From Flabesymbios commensalis (lineage: Eukaryota > Annelida > Polychaeta > Terebellida > Flabelligeridae), in assembly GCA_964017125.1 (NCBI GenBank), contig OZ024907.1, forward strand, positions 22,079,876-22,143,875: a stretch of 64,000 nucleotides of DNA, given 5' to 3'. Position numbers and translations under genes: made by a program. The notes beneath the pieces were generated by a model. It was not told the DNA's origin. It worked only from the letters and a program-made list of their open reading frames with translations, and made no database searches. Below are positions 58,201-64,000 of the stretch, one piece after another; positions within the stretch are counted from its first letter, which is position 1, and the number at the start of each line of letters is the position of its first letter.

Positions 58201-61200
58201 GTCTTGTTTCTATTTATATTATGCATGCCCCTTTTTACCGCTGGAGAATATTGTGGGTGATGTTTTTCCATAAAATCATTTATCAGACATTTTCCAAAAT
58301 GGCAGCCAAATATATTGTGGACACTTTATCTCAATGAATGAATAAATGGAAAGACTTCTAACACACCTAAATCCTTGGGTGTCCCGAGCTCAGAGGGCCT
58401 GCAAATAGGAATCAGGTCCATTCTCGTCATTGAATTATCGTTCCGTTCTGTCAATCGAACCGCAACACAGATGGAAAACCAACACTGAAATATAAAGTTA
58501 AATCAAATTATGGGGATAAATTGGCTGACCACTATGATTATTGTACAGGGCTCCGCACTAACTTGTCTGAGCCCGGATCAGCGGTGCCATGCCGCACTGT
58601 TTTATCCCAGCGCTGCACAGAGAAACGTCTACATCAAGTAAAACAAGTCTTTTTGTTTGTTCTTTGCCCTTGCACATGTATACCTTCAGGCACACTCTGC
58701 TGCGCTGTTATTAAGGCTCCCCCCTACCAGGGGGAGGCTTTTTGTTTTTGTTCGGTTTCGTCCGCCGGCAGACTCTCATCCATACCATGTCACCCTGATA
58801 TCTACAAAACCCTTTTTCAATTTATTTGGTGTTCAACATACAAATATTAATTCCTAGGCTGCATCAATTTTTCAGAAAGTTCGGGAAAATATTCGGGTCA
58901 TGGCGGCCATCTTTAATCTTTTTTCGTCAAATTAGGACCTTGTCACCCTTATAACTTCAAAGCCGCTTATCAAGATATACTCGATATTAAAAATACTGTA
59001 TAGTAGTATAATTTCGTAGCCTGCATCATTTTTTCAGAAAGTATGGGAGAATATCTGGGTCATGGCGGCCATCTTTAAACTTTTTTCGTCAAATTAGGAC
59101 CTTGTCACCCTGATAACTTCAAAGCTTCTTATACTATATACTCAATATTCAAAATACTGCATATTAGTATTGCAGTAGAACCTGCTATGAGCAGCCACTC
59201 TTATGAGCAGCCAACCTCCTATGGGAGGCCACTTGGCCATTCCCCAAAATGACTTTTTATATACAAATGAACCTCCTATGAGCAGCCACCTGCCTTAAAA
59301 GGCCACTTCCCTTGTGTCACAAGGGTGGCTGCTCATAGCAGGTTCTACTGTAATTCATAGCCTGCATCAATTTTTCAGAAAGTTCGGAAAAATATCTGGG
59401 TCATGGTAGCCATCTTCAATCTTTTTTCGTCAAATTAGAACCTTGTCACCCTGATAACTTCAAAGCCGCTTATCCGATACACTCAATATTCAAGGTAATG
59501 TATGCTGGTAATAATTCCTAGACTGCATCAATTTTTCAGAAAGTTCGGGAAAATATCCGGGTCATGGCGGCTTTCTTTATTCTTATTTCGTCAAATTAGA
59601 ACCTTGTCACCATGATAACTTCAAAGCCGCTTGTCCGATACACTCAATATTCAACGTAATGCATGCTAGTATTAATTCCTAGACTGCAATAATTTTGCAG
59701 AAATTCTGGAAAATATCCGGGTCTTGGCGGCCTTCTTTAATCTTTTGCGGTCAAAATAGCACCTAGTCAGCCTAAAGCTGCTAGCCTCTGCCTCATAATA
59801 TTACTTGAAAATTACATGTACAAATTGATTATCTAGTAAAATTATATATAATGTATAACTTTTATTTGAAGAGTGCCAGGGGGAGCCTTATTGGGTGTTT
59901 TACATGGTAAACACTCACTTCTAGTTTCTCTTCGGGGAAAGCCCTGCTCTTTATGGTAGAGTGCATGTTCTGAATTTTGTTCTTAATTGAACAGGGAGCC
60001 ATTGAAGTTGCAACAAAGGTTGTGACACTACAGAAACAAGGGCAATGAGCACAACACTAGCCAAGCAATTTTGAGCACCCTGCAGCTTGTGTATTTCACA
60101 ATTTGAGATGTGGTATGGGATAGAATTGCAGTAATCTAGCTTGCTCAACACAAGTGACATTGCAATTTTAGCTGTCATTGCCGCCGTCAATCATCTGTGC
60201 AAGCGACATAAATCACTCAAAATATGAGATCAAGCATAATCGACAAACATTAGATATATGTTTCTTGTTATTAAAATACTTGTCAAATTACACACCCAAG
60301 ATTTTGTTCCTGATCAAGTAATTTTTATCAAGTTATTTTGTGGGGATCCCGGAAATATTTCTTAAATTGATCTCTACAGACGGATTTCCGTTTTTTTGAA
60401 AAAAAGTCAGCGTAGGCAAATCTAGTAGACAATATTCTTTTCAATCTTGGAATCAGTCTTGGAATAATTTTCCACTCTCATCCCTGGATTTAGGACCGAC
60501 TAATATAAACTAATAATGTGAGTGATCAACTGAAGTCTGCTATCTATCATATAATCAAAAACATTTTGCAAACACTGCTGTGTCAACGATAATGACATCC
60601 TAGTGTCAGTCTTGGAGAGAGAAATGTAAATTTTCGTGACATAAACATGATGGCAGATGTTATGCTTACTAATCACACTACTCAGGGGTTTGTATAACAT
60701 AAAGGACAGTGGTCCAATGAGAGAGCCCTGGGGAACACTGTAATCCTTCTTGAAGATTCTCCAAGTTGATATAGAAGTTCAGTGATCAGATAAGATAACA
60801 ACAGACCCAATTTAGAGCAGTTCCTAGAGATACCATACCACCCAGACAACAGGTCAATGATACTACTATGGTCCAATGTGTCAAAAGCAGGACTAATGCT
60901 GTAGTCTTGCTGTTGTCAATAATCATACTGATGCCATTTGTATTTTGAGCAATGCCGTTTCTATAGAGTGAAGAAGTTTGCATGCTCATTTGTAGGGGTT
61001 CGACAAGCCTTTTTTGTCTAAATGCGACCAGATGCCCTTTTTATTTATTTTTTAAAGCTCCCCTTACCAGGGAGAGGCTTTTTGTTTTTGTATGGTTTCG
61101 TCTGTCACATGGCAGCCATCTTTTTATGTCAAATTAAGACCTTGTCACCCTGATATCTACAAAACTGCATTTTTGATTCTCTCAATGTTTAACTTATTGG

Positions 61201-63332
61201 ATACTAATTTTAATTCTCAGGTTGCATCAATTTTTTCAAGAAATTCGGAAAAATATAAGGGTCATGGCGGTCATCTTTTTTGTCAAATTAGAGCCTCTGT
61301 GACCCTGATAGCTTCAAAGCTCAATATTCAGTATACTGGATACTAGACTTACTGGTGTTGATTCCTAGACCTCATTTTTTTACAAAATTTGGAAAAATAA
61401 CTGGGTCATTTTTTTTCAGCAAATTAGTATTTGATTACACGGCAGAGTGAATCTGGCCTTCAGCAATTTCGCCGGGCATTGAATAAATAATCCAGCTTAT
61501 AAGCATAATTAATCCTACATCACGCTATAATAATGGTTGGGCAGAGGATTTTTTAGTTGGGGAAGTAGATTTTCAAAGGCCTCTGCTTTTAATAAATTTG
61601 AAAGCCCCTGGGCTTTGTTAGCCCGATAAATTCAACGCCGCTTTTCTGATATACTCAATATTCAACATACTGGATACTACTGTTAATTTCTAGACCACAA
61701 AATTTCTCAGAAAGTTCAAAAAAATATCGGGGTCATGGTAGCTATCTTTTTTTCGTGAAATTAGGACCTTATAATTCTGATAACTTCTATGCTGCTTGTC
61801 TGATATATATTGTTCAGAACATTTGGAAAAAAGATTTGAGTCATGGCAGCCATCTTTAATTGTTTTTTCATCAAATTAGGACCTTGTCACCCTAAAGCTG
61901 CTAAACTTATCCGATATACTCAAGTAGTAACTGTTTCTTCTATTATGACTTCTGCCTGATAATATTATAACTTTATATTTACATGTATGAATTGATTATC
62001 TGCTAACATTACAATGAATTTGAAACTTTTAATTGAAAAGTAAATGTGTGCCTGCTTGGGTGTTTAGTATGTAAACATTTATTTTTAGTTTCGGTGTCTC
62101 ATCTAGCCTTTTCTAACATAACGCTACACCATGCTACCCTTCATAAGCATCAGGTTGCCCTTCATGAGTGCCATGTTGCTCTTTATCTATTGAGAAGGCG
62201 CCATGCCATGCCCCTCTGAACCTCATCGGGGCCAAAGTAAGCAATGGGTCACCGCTTGGCTGAGTTAATATGGACCTGCTAAAACTGTGTAAAATAACTT
62301 AATAATGCTAATACTGAGTGGTGTTGTGTGTTCACATATGACGTAATGCCTGATGGCTGCTTGTACAAAATTAAGGTTGGGAACTGGTCTATAGTTTTTC
62401 ATCTCATCCTTAGATGATGATGCCGTAATACGGAATACTTTAAGCATGTCTGGGAAAGAGCCAGATTCTAAAGAGTGCTAAGCAGTACATCTAGACAAGA
62501 CTAGACTGGGCAGCATGTCTAGGATGCGTGACTTATCCTATGATAAAATAAAGCATTTGTTCACCATATCTGCGGTGGCAGCTTCATTGGACAATTTTTT
62601 TTTTGGTGGAATATCAGGCATGTTGTGTTTATCAGAGTAAAATTTCATTCTTATTATCTATATTTTGGTGGGCATAGATTGAAGAGGAACTCAGTGTAGT
62701 ACCAAGTTAACCCCCTTACAAAATATCAACTCGATCAAATTAAAAATGTCTGACTTACAGCCATTATTGACTTTAATATGCATAATAATGGGGAAACTGC
62801 CAGAAAGATATACCATTACTATAGAACAAAATTTGTGGTTTCAGGGAAAATTATCTCCTTAAAAATGTCAACTTGATAAAATTCAAAATGGCCTACTTGC
62901 AACCATCATTGACTCTAATAGTCTATCTATAATAGGGGGTACATGGAAAACTGTGCTAGACAGGTAGACCATTTACCGGTACCCTGAAACAAAATTTTAG
63001 TGTTCAGGGAAGGATGTACCCTGAAAAATTCTTATTAAGCGGGCGGGGCGGGGCATTATGGTGGCCAGCTGACCTCTTGTTTTTATGCGTCACTTGCACC
63101 GAGGGAGATTTTTAGGGCTCTCGACCAAATCAAGTCCCATCTATTTAAAAAAATATTGTGATTACATTTATTGATAGTCATTTGAGATTCGAAGATATAA
63201 TTTATGTAGGCTCACTATATTGATTATTCTTTAAAATAATGCTGTTACCAAAATAAATTTTGTTCTGTTCAGATAATCTGGGGTTTTTTTCTCCAGGAAA
63301 GCAAAATACTCAAATCAGAGCGGATTCCCTAG
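42246..63332 (+). CDS. ZUP1: ZUP1 (ZUFSP) Lys63-specific deubiquitinase, complete 8-exon gene
   Basis: The product is zinc finger-containing ubiquitin peptidase 1, a peptidase family C78 cysteine protease that cleaves Lys63-linked ubiquitin chains and acts in genome maintenance (family knowledge). Joined exons are 42246-43293, 43540-43640, 43990-44158, 50493-50681, 53434-53602, 53890-54017, 55484-55701 and 63297-63332. All introns are GT-AG and the phases agree, giving 685 residues. Five C2H2 fingers start at C26, C54, C222, C272 and C322; the human protein has four and is 578 residues, so the N-terminal half is expanded. A MIU-like helix covers about 356-369. The C78 domain runs from about 440 to 674 with Cys478 in DKGWGCGYRN, His603 in QHQGHSRT and Asp624 in LLVFDPS. 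His-Asp spacing (21) equals the human one. The start has a good context (AAGATGG). Introns total about 19 kb and are full of repeats. Confidence 0.95.
43540..43640 (+). CDS. ZUP1: ZUP1 exon 2: MIU ubiquitin-binding helix
   Basis: Residues 350-383. The exon is bounded by TTTATCCAG and GTTATT. It encodes DSLLALELEQQEREG, a motif-interacting-with-ubiquitin type helix (Ala360-Leu361 core followed by acidic residues), followed by a charged helix. It aligns with the human segment DLQLAHQLQQEEDRKRR. It is too short to stand out as an open frame and was found by homology and splice phase. Confidence 0.92.
43990..44158 (+). CDS. ZUP1: ZUP1 exon 3: helical ubiquitin-binding region
   Basis: Residues 384-439 plus one base. 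The acceptor is CATTTTAG and the donor is GTATGC. The helical, charged sequence (YREQADRQLEKAVYKGEL, then DFYSHKLD) aligns with the human linker helix just before the catalytic domain, which adds a ubiquitin-binding surface in human ZUP1. Confidence 0.9.
44305..44449. mobile_element. pogo-like MITE in ZUP1 intron 3
   Basis: It starts TACAGTGGAACCTGCTATGA and ends AGGTGGTCTCCCATAACAGG then CTCCA...GTA. The TIR with TA at the border is of the pogo/Tc1 type (CAGTRGAACC). Internal GAGACCA/GAGACCACC words are repeated. A relative is at 59171-59352. Confidence 0.7.
45024..46870 (+). repeat. 144-bp satellite array, 12 units (copy 1)
   Basis: Unit spacing measured at the ATGGCC word: the first two intervals are 154 bp, most others 143-144 bp, two are 147 and 151. 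Each unit holds AAAATGGCCGCCTATCGGCC (a near-palindrome), TGCTAGATGGCTAGACCATT and CAGGAGAGGATGCATCTTGA. Confidence 0.93.
46970..47281 (+). mobile_element. dimeric tRNA-derived SINE with perfect 12-bp target duplication
   Basis: The insertion is bracketed by TTGCGTCTTGAT at 46958-46969 and 47282-47293, and copy 2 of the host repeat keeps a single TTGCGTCTTGAT at 58092-58103. The first tRNA-like unit has TAGTGGTTAGCAC and GGTTCGGTTCC. The second has TGACCGAGAGGTAGCG (Leu/Ser-like A-box) and GAATTTCGAATCC. The tail is a CATTTCATTTT stretch, not a tRNA 3' end, so it is not a functional tRNA gene. Confidence 0.9.
47400..47773. other. intron 3 sequence, nothing recognised
   Basis: No exon or repeat is recognised. 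It contains ATAAGTGCATG/GTGCATGCACTTATAT words (47658-47712) that recur near 49741-49783. Confidence 0.3.
47996..48105. mobile_element. palindromic MITE, CCCAGCAAACAC family, nested
   Basis: It starts AGTAGCAAACAAGAGACGG and ends GTGTCGTGTTTGCTGGG. Inner arms TTCACCCAATGCTGGT and ACCAGCATTGGGTGAA are exact. Confidence 0.85.
48783..48822. repeat. GCAGTATCTGCTTACTT hairpin repeat
   Basis: The arms ACAGTATCTGCTTACTT and AAGTAAGCAGGTACTGC pair around a four-base loop. This is the third locus of the family. Confidence 0.75.
49331..49637. mobile_element. 307-bp hAT-like MITE (intron 3)
   Basis: The ends CAGAGCTCCAGATA and TATCTGGAGCACTG are inverted with one mismatch. CAGNG termini suggest hAT. 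The flanks TATATACT and TATACTAG agree only partly, so a target duplication is not proven. The inside carries GAGTATTTCACTC...GGAGTGAAATA foldbacks. Confidence 0.65.
49638..50492. other. intron 3 end, before exon 4
   Basis: Mostly unique AT-rich DNA, with a fragment of the 27981-28040 hairpin family near 49809-49848. Confidence 0.4.
50493..50681 (+). CDS. ZUP1: ZUP1 exon 4: catalytic cysteine
   Basis: Residues 440-502 plus one base. The acceptor is TATTTAACAG and the donor is GTATGT. It contains DKGWGCGYRNLQMMLS with the nucleophile Cys478. This is the most strongly conserved block of the C78 family. Confidence 0.95.
51190..51340 (+). repeat. GCCTCC hairpin-leader repeat fragment (intron 4)
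   Basis: GCCTCCTCCAAGGAGGTTAT forms a short hairpin. It is followed by CTGGAGCATATCTTGGAAAC and CAATATGGCCACCATGG, a layout parallel to the leader of the 2.9-kb repeat. Confidence 0.5.
51764..52701. mobile_element. 938-bp DNA transposon remnant with perfect 27-bp TIRs (intron 4)
   Basis: The left end starts TACGGTAAAATTTCTAATTG and the right end finishes CAATTAGAAATTTTACGGTA. All 27 positions pair, through GTAGCCGC / GCGGCTAC. TA at both borders suggests a Tc1/mariner-pogo type. CTCCAATAGAAGCCGC words recur inside both ends. There is no transposase. Confidence 0.85.
52702..52930. mobile_element. complete TTAA-ended foldback MITE (intron 4)
   Basis: It starts TTAAACGACACAACCAGGCT and ends AGCCTGATTGTGTTGCTTTAA. 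The arms continue over most of the element (AGAAGCCAAAATAAAATTAC facing GTAATTTTATTTTGGCTTCC). Its left end directly abuts the 51764-52701 element. TTAA at both ends suggests a piggyBac- or Kolobok-like target preference. Confidence 0.8.
53030..53290 (+). repeat. decayed leader-type repeat before exon 5
   Basis: Two units of CAGAGCAGATCTCTGAAACC type followed by CATTTTGCACACACACATCA and GACCTTCAACCTACTTTTT parallel the ~200-bp units in the leader of the 2.9-kb repeat. It is strongly diverged. Confidence 0.55.
53434..53602 (+). CDS. ZUP1: ZUP1 exon 5: C78 peptidase core
   Basis: Residues 503-558 plus two bases of codon 559. The acceptor is CATTATTCAG and the donor GA|GTGAGT. The peptide with IPKIQRLIEAAWQKGFD and TKWIGATD aligns directly with human IPKIQSMIEDAWKEGFD and TKAWIGACE. 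Confidence 0.95.
53890..54017 (+). CDS. ZUP1: ZUP1 exon 6: C78 peptidase core
   Basis: Residues 559-601 plus one base. The acceptor is ATGTTGTAG and the donor AAG|GTATTT. The peptide CQLIDFHAPTGRGGTHPRLF and PPLYLQHQG matches human CHIVDFHKSTGPLGTHPRLF and PPIYLQHQG. Intron 5 before it is only 287 bp, the only short intron in the 3' half of the gene. Confidence 0.95.
54249..54656. mobile_element. 408-bp element with perfect 28-bp inverted ends (intron 6)
   Basis: GTGATGCTCAATATTGAATA then AACGACGT at 54249-54276 is exactly reversed at 54629-54656. Weaker complementarity continues outward. There is no coding capacity. Confidence 0.75.
54657..55483. other. intron 6 remainder
   Basis: No exon or recognised repeat before the exon 7 acceptor. 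Confidence 0.35.
55484..55701 (+). CDS. ZUP1: ZUP1 exon 7: catalytic His and Asp
   Basis: Residues 602-674. The acceptor is TTTCTGTAG. The exon carries GHSRTIVGIEE with His603 and LLVFDPSTS with Asp624, then RAKQYQIVAVTGILPDKRYD. I end the exon at GAT|GTCAGT because only this phase joins in frame to the conserved tail in exon 8. A second GT four bases downstream (GTCA|GTATAA) would break that frame. A repeat insertion starts only about 52 bases after the donor. Confidence 0.9.
55754..58215 (+). repeat. 2.5-kb dispersed repeat, copy 2 (ZUP1 intron 7)
   Basis: It has the same start, leader and end as 44476-47399 and the same orientation, with only scattered single-base differences. It lacks the SINE and one 144-bp unit. 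It starts only 52 bases after the exon 7 donor. Confidence 0.92.
56302..57985 (+). repeat. 144-bp satellite array, 11 units (copy 2)
   Basis: Each unit corresponds to the unit in the same position of copy 1 better than to its neighbours. The unit of copy 1 centred on 46632 is absent here. Confidence 0.92.
58713..59940 (+). repeat. 161-bp satellite element A (intron 7)
   Basis: It starts AAGGCTCCCCCCTACCAGGG with a hairpin leader and TTTTTGTTTTTGTTCGGTTT. Next come about five units of ~161 bp with GCATCAATTTTTCAGAAAGT, CATGGCGGCCATCTTTAATC and AGGACCTTGTCACCCTGATA. GGGGGAGCCTT near 59879-59889 inverts the start AAGGCTCCCCC. One unit is split by a MITE. Confidence 0.8.
59171..59352. mobile_element. 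182-bp pogo-like MITE inside a satellite unit
   Basis: The ends GCAGTAGAACCTGCTATGAG and CTCATAGCAGGTTCTACTGT are inverted almost perfectly. Internal GAGCAGCCAACCTCCTATG words repeat. Removing it restores the normal 161-bp spacing between units (59023 to 59364 minus about 180). Confidence 0.85.
59941..61015 (-). pseudogene. LINE reverse-transcriptase fragment (CR1/L2 group)
   Basis: The minus strand reads DNSKTTALVLLLTHWTIVV-like (the DLSAAFDTVDH block, degraded), GMVSLGTALNWVCCYL, GESSRRI, CHHVYVTKIYISLSKTDTRM (the YADDTQIYISLS box without its Asp pair), and SKLDYCNSI...WLPVQLRTKFR. Frames change several times and it is inactive. It resembles the fragment at 541-985. Confidence 0.7.
61054..62097 (+). 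repeat. 161-bp satellite element B (intron 7)
   Basis: It has the same leader (AAAGCTCCCCTTACCAGGGA then GGCTTTTTGTTTTTGTATGG) and more diverged 161-bp units with GGGTCATGGCGGTCATCTTT and TTGTCACCCTGATA. It ends like element A (TTGGGTGTTTAGTATG). Confidence 0.7.
62098..62689. other. intron 7 sequence, nothing recognised
   Basis: No exon, RNA or clear repeat. Confidence 0.35.
62690..63045 (+). repeat. two to three solo units of the 144-bp satellite
   Basis: CAACTCGATCAAATTAAAAA, AGCCATTATTGACTTTAATA, TATACCATTACTATAGAACA and AACTTGATAAAATTCAAAAT follow the order of the array units but are much diverged. Confidence 0.7.
63297..63332 (+). CDS. ZUP1: ZUP1 exon 8: 36-nt terminal exon
   Basis: The acceptor is TTTTTTCTCCAG. 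It encodes ESKILKSERIP and TAG, residues 675-685. The (S)KVL-x-x-E(R/K)IP ending is the conserved C-terminus of ZUP1 (human ends FTAEKIP). It is in phase with exon 7 although 7,595 bp away. Confidence 0.85.
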   Translation, partial: ESKILKSERIP

Positions 63333-64000
63333 GCATTTCAATGATCCAGAACTAATACTCGGAAATGAGATATACGGAATATTTTTTGTCCAGTACAACA
63401 CCATGTGGCCTGATCATGCAGAAGTAGATCTCTCATTCCAATCGAACTCAATCTACATGATCACATGGACCATATTTTTAATTTCTGAAATGTGCAATAC
63501 TTTAGTTTTGTCTACTAGTATACATATAATGTATTCTGCTCGTTACTTACAGTAAAAAGTAAAGAGAGAATTAGGGCTTTTGATTGGACCTCTGAAAGCA
63601 TGAATAATCTGAAGGTTTGTCTGTTCAAATTTTATACATGGTGTGATATGAAAGTGTATAAAAGAATGTTTCTTTACCTTCTCAGCAATCTGCGAGAAAT
63701 GTATTTTTTGAATACTAATACACCATTTCAGTTGCATTCATGGGTTCAATCAGAACATTTTACTTACTGCCTTCATTGTTAATCATGTTGCAATGTTCGT
63801 TGTTGCGTTATCTTTATCAAGATTAAAAGATGTGATACATTGTAATATTGAGCAATGAATGTGACCGCACCCGGTATTTATTTGTACTTTGCTTTGTGTA
63901 AGAAGAATGCTGTATCTATTAAACTGGAATAAGACATCCACCACATCCTGCACAAAGTAGTTTAATTGTGGCGGTTACTTTCAGTGTATATCTAATATAT
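63333..64000. other. ZUP1 3' UTR and flank
   Basis: Unique-looking DNA. It probably holds the 3' UTR; the end is not determined. Confidence 0.4.
63822..63827 (+). promoter_or_regulatory. possible ZUP1 polyadenylation signal (ATTAAA)
   Basis: ATTAAA lies 490 bases after the ZUP1 stop; a second ATTAAA is at 63918-63923. No AATAAA is seen between the stop and the window end. In DNA this A+T-rich such words are common, so this is weak evidence. Confidence 0.25.

Noticed and set aside
58521-58850. 109-codon Cys-rich frame
   Set aside because: Its second half is the leader of the 161-bp satellite element; no zinc-finger spacing.

Overview
This is A+T-rich animal nuclear DNA. It holds one complete conserved protein gene spread over large introns, and almost everything else is repeats: CR1/L2-type LINEs, tRNA-derived SINEs, many short inverted-repeat (MITE-like) elements and several satellite arrays. 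The frequent word TAGGCCTA, the 2A/PHD-type CR1 LINE and the abundance of foldback elements suggest a marine invertebrate, perhaps an echinoderm or hemichordate. That assignment is a guess; the sequence does not prove it.

The only host gene I can support fully is ZUP1 (ZUFSP), on the + strand from 42246 to 63332. It encodes a Lys63-specific deubiquitinase of peptidase family C78. I place eight exons, all with GT-AG introns and consistent phases, giving 685 residues: five C2H2 zinc fingers, a MIU ubiquitin-binding helix, and a C78 domain with Cys478, His603 and Asp624. The last exon is only 36 nt and lies 7.6 kb beyond exon 7; it encodes the conserved tail ending SERIP.

Region by region: 1-1000 holds a hAT (ZMYM1-like) transposase remnant joined to a LINE reverse-transcriptase fragment. 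2.5-3.5 kb is the 3' end of another LINE. 5.6-9.2 kb is a nearly full-length but decayed CR1/L2-like LINE on the minus strand, with a PHD finger and a degenerate 2A-like motif. 9.2-19.3 kb is MITEs, pogo-like ends and two minisatellites. 19.3-23.6 kb is a large inverted-repeat element whose arms contain tandem arrays. 24-31 kb has inverted copies of a short repeat about 4.8 kb apart, a possible 73-residue ORF, SINEs and another LINE. 31-36.5 kb is mostly featureless. 36.5-39.9 kb is a nested set: a PIF/Harbinger-derived element with helically phased AGCGTATG arrays sits inside a longer inverted-repeat element.

The introns of ZUP1 are loaded with repeats. A 2.5-2.9 kb element carrying a 144-bp satellite occurs as two near-identical direct copies, in introns 3 and 7, so they bracket exons 4-7, the whole catalytic domain. 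One copy contains a dimeric tRNA-derived SINE with a perfect 12-bp target duplication, and the other copy preserves the empty site.
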